From: Phylloscopus collybita | Taxonomy: Eukaryota > Chordata > Aves > Passeriformes > Phylloscopidae | DNA length: 64,000 nucleotides | Reading direction: 5' to 3' | NCBI GenBank assembly: GCA_027886175.1 | Contig: JAJNNQ010000026.1 | Span: 20,242,001-20,306,000, forward strand | Shown: piece after piece, positions 11,841 to 23,480 of the stretch | Layout: each line of letters opens with the position of its first letter | How positions within the stretch are numbered: position 1 is the first letter of the stretch | Position numbers and translations under genes: made by a program | The notes under the pieces: model-generated | The model's database searches: none | Seen by the model: the letters and a program-made list of their open reading frames with translations, nothing else | What the model was told of the DNA's origin: nothing

Positions 11841-13069
11841 AGTGTTTTTTGAAATATTTGTGCAAAGTGATTAATAAAGAAAGCAAGAATAAGAATGAAG
11901 ATGGTCTTCCCAAGAATGAGATTCAAATAAAATCTGGAAGTGCATGATGAGTTTTGGACAGGATCTCATGGGCAAGGGCTGGGAGCTGCACAAGGAGTTT
12001 AAGATTAATACATGTGCATGATAAATGTTTCTATGGCAAGGTGTGTTGGTACTGTAGAAGCCTTGAAAAAAAATGAACAGAGCTCTAGGGGCATAGACAG
12101 CTATAGTTGCAATAATTAGGAGAAGACTGTTGGGACACAGGCCCTTGCTAGTAAAAATGAAGAGAGAGCAGAATAGTCCAAGGTCGTTATGTGAGAAAAA
12201 GTACAAAGCACTGACTACCAGCATCAGAGAACAGGGAATGGAAAAAAAAAAAATAAGTGGTGATATGGAAAAGAATTGAAAGTGCACAAGAGAGCTGTGA
12301 AATACAAGTGTTCGTGCAGGGAACTGGATGAGGAGTAGGAGAGCCAGAAAGTTATTATCAATGGTTGAATCTATGTGATTTTGTTAGGCATGAAACAGGG
12401 AGTTATAATGAAATGCAGTGAAATATGGGAAAGGAGAAGATGTAATTACTAGCACTAGTTGCACTACAATAAAAGACCTCAGACACCAGGGTGTCAAAGC
12501 TGAAGTGAAATATATTCTAGACTGGAAATTACTGTCAATGAGAGCAGACTGTGAAAAGGATGAGGATGAAGAAGGCATTTAAGTTGGCTGAGGAACATAA
12601 GTGGTGATATTGTCAAGGGCAGATCAGGGATGCAGCAAAGATGTTAAGAGGTGAGGAAAAAACAAAGAAACTGCTGAATATAGAGAGCTTGTATATTCTA
12701 GGAAAGGTCATTTTAGACAGAAATAATCTGCCTTGTTTTGATTTGGTTTTTTTTTAAATTATTTTCTAGATTCAAGAATTCTTACATTTTCTTTGATAAG
12801 GGTACTTTAGGTGGAAAAGTACCCTTTCAACAGGTACATGTGTGAGAGAATAGAAGAAGGTTTTTATATGTTTTATATGTTCCATAGCAATTGTCTGTTA
12901 TTTTATTCTGAACAACAAAACCCATATAGTCAAACACCATCAAGAAAGAATGTCTTATTTCAAATATTTCCAAAAGAAGGTAACTTAAGGGTCATGGAGA
13001 TGTATTATGCAGAGGGATATGTAGATGAAAAAGAAAACAAGACATCCTCCTATCAACAGTAAGCTATAT
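11841..13069. other. Unrecognised sequence between two CR1 copies
   Basis: This is A/G-rich on the + strand. A 138-codon open frame at 11871-12287 (-) is phenylalanine- and serine-rich with no recognisable domain; it mirrors the purine-rich + strand and is not called as a gene. A12 lies near 12241-12252. No repeat family is recognised. Confidence 0.5.
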
Positions 13070-13241
13070 TAAACTGTGGAAAAGTCTACTAAAGGAAGTT
13101 CAGAAGCCATGCCCCTCAAGGTTTTAAAACTAGGTGGAATAAAACAGTAGAAAACAATAGAGTGTGATATAATCTTGCAGTGCTAGTAGGATAATCTAAT
13201 TGATCTCTTCCAGCTATAATTTTTATAATTCAAAATCCATG
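13070..13241 (+). mobile_element. Old, diverged CR1-like LINE 3' end
   Basis: The block resembles the 3' untranslated end of ancient CR1 families. It contains a CCCCTCAAGGTTTTAAAAC-type segment, a GTGGAATAAAAC segment, and finally GATCTCTTCCAGCTATAA followed by an ATTCTRTGATTC-like, mutated terminus. Similarity is patchy and no octamer array remains, which fits an older insertion than the copy at 11.3-11.8 kb. Another CR1/L2-clade family is possible. Confidence 0.5.
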
Positions 13242-16200
13242 GCTTGTGTATTTTGCTGCCTCAGCTCTCTGTGGGTATACAGTGATTGTATGTTTGAAAG
13301 AGTGGTCAGCAGGAAAAGAGAAAAAGAGTTAATGAAAGAAAAAAAAAAAAAATAGTGCCTCCCACTAGAGAGGTAACTGGCAGCACTAACAAATATCTCA
13401 GCAAGTCTGATTTCCCATGAGACTACCTCTGATAGCTAGACCCAGGCAGACAAACCTGAATGGAAGGCAGTAATAATTAGATTCTGATGAGTGAAGAAAT
13501 CACAGGAGGGCCGACTTTGCAGGAGTTAATGAAAGAAGAAGAAAATATCCAAATTTTCCAAAATATCTAGAAGGTAATTTTTTTTATGGAATAGTCTTTT
13601 AAGTGGTTAGATGTTTCTTGCTAACCTAAGGATGTGTATTTATGTAAGGAAACAGAGATGCAGAGAACATGTCTGGTACCTTAACAAAACTGATCACAGC
13701 TGGGGGTGTGACTATGTGTGCATTTCCAGTACAGTAGGATTCAGGGTGACCCATAGATGTTATTCAAAGTCAGTATCAGGCCATTTAATTTTCTGCTTCA
13801 GTTCCTTTCCTCTTCCTCTCTCCAACCTGAGTGTTATGACCATTCAGCATCTTCTCTTATGCTATTCTTCCTCCTCATTTGCTTTTGCTCTCAACGGTGT
13901 TTTAGGAGAATAAAGTCCCTCAGTGCAATATCCATCTTCCTGAACTAATCTGAACTTGGAGCAAGTGCTAATAGCTCAATAAGCATTTTCTGACCTGTCA
14001 CCATGAAGAAAACTTGAACCACAGATGTGAATGTATTCACTGCTCAAAGTCACTGAACACTGAACAGGATTAATATTTGTGCTGCTGGTGTGATGTCTCT
14101 TTGTTTTGGAACTAAGTCACCAAATGAACATTTAGAGAAACACCCAACACATTTTCAAAGGAGGAAAAATATCAAGTTACTATTAAGCTATCTTCCAGAA
14201 GCTGCATTTTTTTCTGGAAAGATGTTCATCCACTGGAATGAAATGGTTCACTTATTTAGGAACACTCGTCTTCAGTCCATGTAATTTCTTTCTTTACTTC
14301 TTTATATCACCAAGATTTTATAAAACAATTGCAAAAGAAAAAGCTGTATTTTATTCATACCTGCAGGCTACTCACTTTCATATTTAAATTACTGAGTGTC
14401 AGTTTGTCTCCAGGCTCTGCCTGTTCATCCACAGGTATGGGTGCCACACTAATCAGCATTGTTCCAGTAAGACACTGCTGTACTCATTGATGCTGCTGTT
14501 GGGAGCAACAACTGGCTGATACTTCCATTGACCCAGGAAGAGTGGTTTGTCCCTCGGGGAAGCAGAGATTATAGATTTGAACAGTGAAGGCAAATTTTAA
14601 TATTAAGAAGATGATAAAATTGCTGCTGCAATATGCAGAATATATTTTAAATTAAATATTGTCTTCACCAGCTGAATATCCTTTAGTTTATCAAGTAAAA
14701 CTGTTTGTGTATGTTTTTAGCACTGTACTGCATGAGATCAGAACCAGGAAGGTTGATAAATTAGTTGCACGCATGATAGTTGCAGTAATAGATTTGCAAT
14801 TCTGGAAAATAAGGCTCCACACTTAATGTGGCATTTCTCTTTTTGATGGTGAAACATTTCTCATGTAATAGAAACTATGTATTGGAGTATGTCAACATGC
14901 TGACTCCAAATATTAAAGCAAACTTTTATCACAAGTTCACACAAACAGAGTAGAATTATGTGTTGTGGCATCTGAGTCACAGTTACCTTATAACCTCCTG
15001 TACTGCTGATCATATTCCTGCCTGCTCATGCTCTTCCCTTTTTTTCACAATGCCCATTTTCAGCTTTTCGACTACAGAGAATCCAGCCTCTTGGTAGATG
15101 AACTAGCTACCAACTCTTAATGTTATATTCCCACTGTAGAGGGTACTAAATGAACTAGTACTTCTCCCTATCCTAGAAAATGGAATTGGGCCAGTACCCT
15201 GTGTTTTTAAGGGCTGGTTCTGAAATTTTTTGCACATGCCCCAGAACAACCCTTCTGCTATGTTTCAAATCTAGTTTATCTTTCTTCCCCATATGAGCTT
15301 TGCTGCCCATCTTACCCTCTATATGATTTGATGCAGACTTCCAGTTCTTAGTGTAACTCATACGCTGTCAACCCTTGTGCTGATCACTCCACAAATAAGA
15401 CAGGTGGTTTTGTTTCTTTTATTCTGATGTTGAACACTATTCAAAAGCTTCTGTGATGTACAGAATGGGCCATTAGGTCTTAAAAATCTGATTTCACTTG
15501 TGAGTTATTTTATCTACACACAAATAGTGAGGTAGCAGAACGTCAGACATCATTCACACCTGTAGGATAAAATACTTTTTATAGTCTTATACAACCACAT
15601 ACTAAAATCTGTATAATTTATGATGCATTTACAACGCTGTAAAGGCCATATTTGTTCTTCATATGTCATAATTCTCATTTCTTGGCTCTCAGGACTGTGA
15701 AGGGATTTATTGTGTCATCTCAAGAGTACTTTCCTAGGAAGAATGAACAGTTTAGGCCACTAGATTTACCTTTTACATCTGCCCTGTGTGGAGCTGCTAT
15801 ACAAACTGTAATATCACACTGGGATTGATAGGATACTACAACAAGCTGCTATTTCTATATGGTAAAAGCATCGTCACTGTCTTTACTATAAATTCATCTT
15901 AAAAATATAAAACTTGATTTAGATCTTGGAGGGGCCAGTTATAGGTCAAAAGAAACACAGAAATGAAGCACAGGAAAGCTTCATTTAGAAAGGTTAATTG
16001 AGCTCTTTTCCATGGTAAGAGAGAACATATTTTGATCCATATTGTCTTTATGTGGTTGAATGTTCAAGTTTTCCCATTGGGATTTAAGAACTTTCTCCCA
16101 TACAATCTTTATACTCATATTGAATACTAGCTTTTAAATGGAAGAGTCCTATTTTAAGTTTCTTAGCAAGATTACTGATGAAGAAAACCAAGAATTTTGG

Positions 16201-16894
16201 AAATATGCCTCGGTTGTGTCATTGTATAAGTACCTGAAGCAGGACATAAAGGCTAGAAATAAGAAAACTCTTTTAAACTGTTTGAGAGTGCTAATTTTTT
16301 TTTTTTTCATATAATTTATAAGACAAGATTGGATTCATGCCATCACAATGTAGGCATCTAAAATTTAAGGATGGGATTCACCTGCAAAAGGATGAATGAT
16401 CAAATGTCCTAAAATATCGTCCTGGATCTCCAGTCGTGCAACTCTCATATATCCTGAGTCAGTTCTGGTGTCAGTACTTATATATTTTCTGGTAGCTGAA
16501 TACCACCCCAAAGTCTGTAGCATAGTAAAGTCCTCTAGGTTCTGTCTGCCATCAGTGACAGAAGAAAAAAGTGTCCAAGGAGTTATTTACCTCAACAAAC
16601 TTTAAAATTTATAACATTTACTGTCCTCTGTTCATGCATCAGAGGGAGTTTAAACAAGAAATTAAATTAGATATGAAATCAAAAGTACCTCAGATAGGAT
16701 TCAGTCTGAGATTAAGGCAGCTGGTATTCATATCTTCATGGCTTTACACTGGAGAGAAAGACTCAGGACTCCTTCTTACCTGCTAAGAAGATTGTTTGCA
16801 GTCATGTTACATTCATAGCTGTATAGAGGAGACGGCCAGAATAAGATTGTACTTTTTCAAAGAGGAACCCTCCCAAAACACATAAGAATAATTT
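13242..16894. other. Unrecognised unique AT-rich sequence
   Basis: No gene, RNA or repeat family is recognised across about 3.6 kb. Simple runs include A14 near 13339-13352 and T13 near 16297-16309. Open frames are at most about 100 codons (13611-13913, +) and lack recognisable domains. Confidence 0.55.
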
Positions 16895-16952
16895 AAAAGT
16901 TTAGCCTAAGTCTAAAAGTCTAAGTCTAATCTAAAAGTCTAGCCTACAGTCT
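16895..16952. repeat. Three-copy 19-bp tandem repeat
   Basis: Three consecutive imperfect units, each starting AAAAGTYTA, lie at 16895-16913, 16914-16932 and 16933-16952. Units 1 and 3 share the AGCCTA core, while unit 2 carries AAGTCTAAT in its place. This is a small local minisatellite with no known family. Confidence 0.8.
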
Positions 16953-19611
16953 TCCCCATGTACACATGCGAATGAGTATATTATTCTCTCAAAAGGGGTT
17001 TGCAGATTTTCTCAGAAATCTTATCAAATTCTAAAGGCATCTTTCCTCTGTGGTTTAGGTATTTCCTAAATAGCTTCTTATACAATTAAGATGCTGCTTT
17101 GAACCCCTGCCAGTATAAGAATTATAACTACTTACAAAGCTTAGCTATGTACAGTTTCTTTCAGTCAGTGTAATATTTCAGTAGTCTTTATCTCAAATAT
17201 CTGCAATGTCAAAACCAGACAATATTAGGTGTGAGAGATTTGGGTCTTGGATATTTGGTTCCCATTTATAAGAGACAACTGGAAGGAAGGCACAAATCAA
17301 ATGGCAGAAAACTTAACTCTTGACATGTCTGCAGAGTGCTATATGACGAGATGAGAGCATTAAGACTACTGAAATTTTCACTTTAATGATACATAAAATG
17401 TTTTGGTTTTGTCTCTACAAGGCAACTGGGAGAAGAATTTACAGGTGGTGACAAGCTTATAAATTCCTAATGTACTAGAAATATCATAATTAATTCAATG
17501 ATTTTTTTATTAAGTATTTTCTGAAGAAAGTGCTAAATTAAATGGGCCCCAAAAGTGCAGTAGAGTTAGTAATGTCATTTATACCAGAAAGGAGAAATAT
17601 AAAACTTGTAGCAGTTTACAGATGTTTTTATCTAATGTCTCTGATTCAAAAGATCTGACAAGATGAGGCCACCCCAGTGTTCTTCGATGGCAAAGCCCCT
17701 AGGGCTTCTGCACTTTGCAACAAGTAGGAAATCCTTATTAATCCCTTTAGCATTTGTTGTAATGACATTAATCATGATGTTCCAGTATTAATTCAGATGT
17801 CATATATAATTCCACAAGAATCCCACTGAAATTTGAACAGAGCAAACCTCATCTAATTGGAGTGGGAAACAAAACAACTCAGTGTTCCAATTTTACTGAA
17901 AATAACTAATCACAACTCATTTCTAAAGCCTAGCCAAGTTAAGTGAATCTGTTAGCCCTCGGAATAGCATTGAGTGTATTCAGCTTATTTGTGGAAGTCA
18001 CATTTATGTGGGCTATATTTTGCCTTTCAATTCAGCAGCTGAATTGAAATGGGTTCTATGAAATAAAGTGTCTGAGTATTTAAACATTAGTTCAGACTTG
18101 TTATTTTTTGTACCACATTTTATGTCATTATGCATTATGTTTACTGCATGTGTAATTTGCCTAATGTGCACTCAAAAACAATTTCACATAGCCTGTTTAC
18201 ACTATTGGATCTCTGCATGGGGGTACTTCAACTCTGCTTTGGAGGAGAACTCTGCAGAACCTTAGGGATAGCTCCCATCTTAATTTGTGAGTGAGGAATT
18301 TTGTTTGTTTTCTTGGTTTTTTTAAATTGCAAAACATGGTAAAGAAATCTTTCCATGTATTACTTATACAGAAAGATTATATACCCGTAGGGTACTCACA
18401 GCAAAGAATTCAAAAGTTTGATTTTAAAATACACGTGCTCACTTCAGCACACCTCCTAATAGTGAGATGTTCAGTCTATACCTTAATTGAGCTATCAATG
18501 GCTAGAGGTGGGAGAAATAGATAATCATCCTTTTGTTTCTGTTTAGTAACAAGCTGACAGCTTTGCCAAGGAGAGAGAACCATGGCAACCAACCAAGAGT
18601 AATGACTCTTGTTCCAGAGAACAGGAATTTTTCAGTGAGAAAGAAACAAGGGTAGATTTGTTCTTACTTAACACTCAGGGCACAATATAGCTTTTATAGC
18701 TTGATTATGAACTGCTGGCCTCAAATCAAAACATTGTCATTTTGCTTCAGTAGATGCAGATCAGATCACTAATTGGGTATAGAGACTGGAGTAGACCAGA
18801 ACTCTTTCTTGCAAGAGAAAATTACTAACATATATTTGTTTTGTAACATAAGACCATGTATTCTGCTATTTGAAAATAGCACTTAATGGGTTCTGAACAT
18901 TTTAGCAGGACATTTAACATAATAAATTTGCTTTTTATTCATATAACAAGAAAAGAATGTTAGGCTAATGATTAGGTTCAGTGGGTTTTCCACTCTACTG
19001 TCAACTTTGCTTGTAATCTTGGGTGAACAATTTATGACTGCATGCTTTGAGATATTTAATGCATTAGAGTGCAGAGCATAAGGGTTTATCACTGGGGGTT
19101 TTACTGTTGCAGACAAGAGGGTGCCCCACACAAAACCATTGCGGAATAGCTCTTCGGAAACAAACTAAATGAGGCTGTAGAAAAAAACCCAGGAAAATAT
19201 TCATGAAAAAGAGATGAGAATTATATCTATAAGTAGGGATCTGATCATACTCAAGTTCTCTGGCAAGAAAGTAATCTCTCTACTTCAGTAAATTCTGATA
19301 TGATCCTCATATTGGCCTTGGGAGAATCAGTCTTCTTTTCATTTCCCTTAAAAAGAGGAAAGACAGACTGTCTCATGAAAAAGGAAGATTTACTCAATCC
19401 ATAGTATTTAATTTGTCAGCCAGCACCCTGGAAAAGCTGAGATTCTTGTACCCAACCAGTCTGTGGGCATCCCATTAGGGGGACACTTCCCTGAGCAGTC
19501 CTGCTGGATTGGTGAGTGGTTCAACTGATTTATTCAGGGAAATACACCAATAGAATAAGGGAGACCCCTCAGTGGGTCTTCCTCCTTATTTGAGTATATT
19601 TCCTCCTGCCA
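16953..19611. other. Unrecognised unique AT-rich sequence
   Basis: No gene or known repeat is recognised. The frames at 18068-18265 and 18291-18524 (+) are short and lack domains. A GTGCTCACTTCAGCA string at about 18434 recalls the start of U6 snRNA, but the match stops there. Confidence 0.5.
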
Positions 19612-20395
19612 GCACCCATGAAGGACCCAGACTTACAGTTTATGGGATAACACACTTTATTAGTATAAAATTGTGACAGGTTAAGGTCTGAGGATAGTCA
19701 GTGATAATATCTGACTGGAAAAACATATTTAGAGACATATAAAGACAAGTTCTGATCCTCAATAAAAGTAGTTTTACTTTTAAGAGTGGATAGAGTGTGG
19801 TTCCTACCCAACAGGCATCCCTGCACGGGAGAAGACAGGTTCTGCCTGCCAACAGATACATGCAGTTACAACAGAGCTTTCCCTACCTTTTCCCTCATTC
19901 TCAGCTTAATTTTATAGTATTCCTTAATGTTTACGTGGAGTTTGAGTGACTCTACCCGTACATACCTGTGTTACAGATTGTTGCAAAATTACCTCACCTC
20001 ATTTTTAAAAAACTATAGAGCACATGCCTGGTGAGCGGTGGCTGTACCCCATAACTTTGGGAGGGAGGTCTGGGTTAGCATTACAATTAGGTTGTAATGA
20101 ACCAAGCTAATCTGAGCAGAGTGATTTTGCCACAGTTGTTGGTTCAGCAGCAGGACATATCCCCCTCTCTCCCCTGGCTGACAGGTGTTATGCAGTTTCT
20201 CAGCTGCAAAGCACCACTGAGTTCCCCTCCCTGGAAGGATTTCCACAGAGCCTGCCAGTGGTGTCTCCTCTCTGCTCCACCCTCCACTCCACCCCCCTGA
20301 GCAGGTGCTGTGCCTGCAGACTGGGGGTGTGAGGAATCACCATGGAACAGGTTTCAAGGATGCCAACCACATTCCATCCAGTGAGTAGCAACTGT
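19612..20395 (-). other. Unclassified GC-richer block, possible LTR-like element (minus strand)
   Basis: This block is more GC-rich than its surroundings, most clearly at 20010-20390. On the minus strand it has a TATAAAAT-like box (about 19908-19916), then an AATAAA signal (19656-19661) followed by a GT-rich stretch, the order expected of a retroviral LTR promoter and poly(A) signal. I cannot find convincing TG...CA ends, terminal inverted repeats or a target-site duplication. The boundaries are guesses and the family is unknown; it could also be an unrelated unique sequence. Confidence 0.2.
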
Positions 20396-23209
20396 ATTTT
20401 ACCCTATAATTTCCATACCATTATAACCTCTGTTAGAATGTGAATAAAAGTTCTCAGATTCCTCTAATTTTATCCCAGCCATCTTTCCACACAGACATAC
20501 ACCATAATAATCAGGGAAGCCTTCTCCCTTGAGGCAAAATTAGAGCATTGATCTGTGGCATAGAGAGCTCATGTTTATATATCTGCCCTCCTTGCTTCAG
20601 CACAAGACAAGGCTGCCCTTCCTCAAGTGAGAAAATTGGACCAGGCTCCAATGTAGAGTACTGTCTTCTGTGAATTATCTCCAACCAGCAAGAGCTATTC
20701 CATTTTGCACTCAAAATTAAAAATTCTTTAAGTCAGTGAAAAACATTGATTATAAGGGCCTCTTTTCATTATGCCATGTGGGATATTGGAAAAGGAGGAG
20801 TTTGTCTGTGCTTCTTGGTTATTTATACAATGCATACAACTTCCTATAGAGGGAGATAGAGAGAATCACACACAAATATTCCGTAATTACTCGGCAGGCC
20901 CAATGTTTATGCTCTGAGAAACTCTTTCTTCCTTTAAAGTAAGCTCAGAAAATTAGTCTAGGTCCTTAAAATCTTGCAAGCAGCAAGATTTTCTGCTTGG
21001 ATGAATATGCAAGAATATATTTCATTTCATGTGCTTCAAGCTTTCAGATTGGCTGAATTTTTTAATCCAGAAAGTCCCACTTTTGAGACACTTTAGAACT
21101 CCTCTTTGCATTTTTAAAGGTGTATGATTATCAAATTTCCTTGGTTTTATTTTTTTTACAGATTAAAGGTCTATTATGTCTGACTTCCAAGAACTCCATC
21201 TCCTTCCTAAGCACTTTGGTGGAAGTGTAGTTCTGTTTTCAAACAGAATAGCTGTTAGCTATTCGTATAGCTTCCAGGAGGCCTGGAGAAACTTAAAAAA
21301 ACACAACCTAAAAACAAACAAATGAAAAGCCAAGCAAGCAAACAAACTAAAGAACAACAAAAAATGTACAGAAAAAAAAAAGACTTTTGGTAAAGTAGCC
21401 TTGCTTCCTGCCTTCATGTCTGAGGAAAACTATTGTAAATATGAAAAATGATAAACTCTTTCAGCCCAAAGAGACCCCCCATTTCTATAGCAGCTGCTAT
21501 GATACAAAATCATGGATGAAACCATCTTAAAACTATATATCAGTCCTACTTTGCACTCATACATCCAATATTAAGGTTTCTTAGGTAAACTAGTGGATTT
21601 TGAGCATTAGAAATAAAACAAGTGTAAGCATATGGGGGGTTCATACAGGTACATGATGATTTTGCAGTTCCCTCCATGAAGGTACTCACATGGATATAGA
21701 CCAGGCACCTTATGACAGAGAAGTGAAAAGCCTGCTGCAAGTGACTTAGTAACTCTTAAAGATACACAATCCCCAGCATCTGGGTATCCTGTTGAAATCA
21801 TCTCTGTCCCTCCACAAAATTTTCTTTTCCAGGCTTTGTCTCATGCCTTCACCTCCACCCCATCTTCTTCCCTTATGTAACTGTCACATTATATCTTTCT
21901 TTGCTCCCAAGCATCAGGGTATGGAAAATTTCAGGCAAAACAACGCAACACAATCTTTATACAACTTAAGATGTAACATCAAGAGTGCCTCAAATCTTGT
22001 GTGTAAAATAGACGTTTTCAAAGATTTGAATAATTTAAGAAAAATTGCAGAAAGACCAATATGATTTCAATCTGCTTCTCATTTTTAGGAAGGATTTTCC
22101 TGTCTTTTTTCCATAGTTGATCTGTCTGGTACAGAGCTTCTGAGGAGTGCTGGCAGATATAAATTTGGCCTGCTAATGCCGTATCATCACTGATGTCTTC
22201 TGCTACTTGGATTGTCATGCAAACACTCACTTGAGTTTTCAGGTGCCCACTGCTCAGTATATATGTCCTGATTTACAAAACTGTCAATTTCCCACAGTTC
22301 ATTCTGTCTTCTCATCACTGATGGCAGTAGTAGCAGTGCAGTATGAATCATTTCACAATCATCAGATGAAAAGCTCTTGGGAGCCAACTTCTCATTTGCA
22401 CTAAGAGCCTTTACATTGCTGTGGAAATATGAGGGAGATTTAATGTGGGTGTAAATGACATTTTTGCTTAACTGCAAATCTCTTTTTCATTATCACTGTC
22501 TTGTACAAATGAAAAATATTTATACATGTAGAATAACACCTCTTTTTATTAGTGCACAGTGTCCTTCGTATAATTGCATTATTCCTATTGAATAACCTTT
22601 CTCAGTTCATTTCTTGTTCATGGAGAAAGTCTGTGATAATCATGGATCATAGGCACAATGACATCTTCAACAGAATTATTAAAGCAACCACATTCCTCAG
22701 GATGATTTTTTCTTCTTCCCTCCCTCATCATGAAGCATATCAAGTAGGAGTTATTTCTATTTACTTCATATAACTGACAATCTAGGTAACTGGATTTTTT
22801 CCACAGAAGGGAGGGGGTAATTCCAAAAGGAAAATCATCTGATTGTGTTAAGATAGTTGGGATAAATTGCTTCTTAGAAATTTCTAGCCTAGACAACTAC
22901 ACAAAAGTGCTGCTTACATTTAACAGCAAAGGTTATTGATCTGCAACTCATACAGTGTGGAAAAATGGTATTTTTGGAGACAGTGACAACATTCATTTCT
23001 ATATTTTTAGAGATTTAATGAACTAGCTTGAAGGGGAAAAATGACCTTTCTTTCTTAAAAACTTTGAGAAATACTGTCCTTTGCTTTATAAGAAAGCTTA
23101 GCCATTCTCCTATGTGTCATAGTCAACATGTGGTAGTTGAGATGGACACTGCACTCAGGTGCATCATTAAAATCATCAGAAGGCTTCAAGCATCAGCACC
23201 TTGTTATTC
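20396..23209. other. Unrecognised unique sequence
   Basis: No coding exon or repeat family is recognised. An A-rich, AAAC/AAGC-type simple stretch lies at about 21296-21383. Open frames are short and unremarkable. Confidence 0.5.
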
Positions 23210-23480
23210 AAAAATCTCCCCTACCTTTTCTCTGTGTCTTCTAAGAGCAGCTCCACACAGCTCTGGCTCTGTCTCTCTTTCTTCTTCTGTTCTGGCTCAC
23301 TCCTTCCTGTCCCTGGCACGGCCGCCTAACCTTGTCTATCCTACACACCTTTTCTGTCCCATTGCACGACCTCCTGTCCCTGGCCCTTCTCAGCATGGCC
23401 AACAGACTCCAACTACCTCCTTACAAGCTTAAATCACTCTTTATCACACCCATGCCTGTGAGGGCAAGGCTTTTTCCACT
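23210..23480. other. Pyrimidine- and GC-richer block of unknown nature
   Basis: The + strand is C/T-rich and clearly richer in GC than its flanks. It forms most of a 134-codon frame (23028-23432, +) whose C-terminal half is rich in Ser, Pro and Leu. No domain is recognised. This might be part of an old LTR or other repeat, but no defining ends are visible. Confidence 0.3.

Noticed and set aside
11871..12287. 138-codon open frame on the minus strand.
   Set aside because: Phe/Ser/Leu-rich translation of a purine-rich opposite strand; no domain.
18434..18470. GTGCTCACTTCAGCA resembles the 5' start of U6 snRNA.
   Set aside because: The resemblance ends after about 15 bases; the following U6 segments are not found, so it is probably chance.
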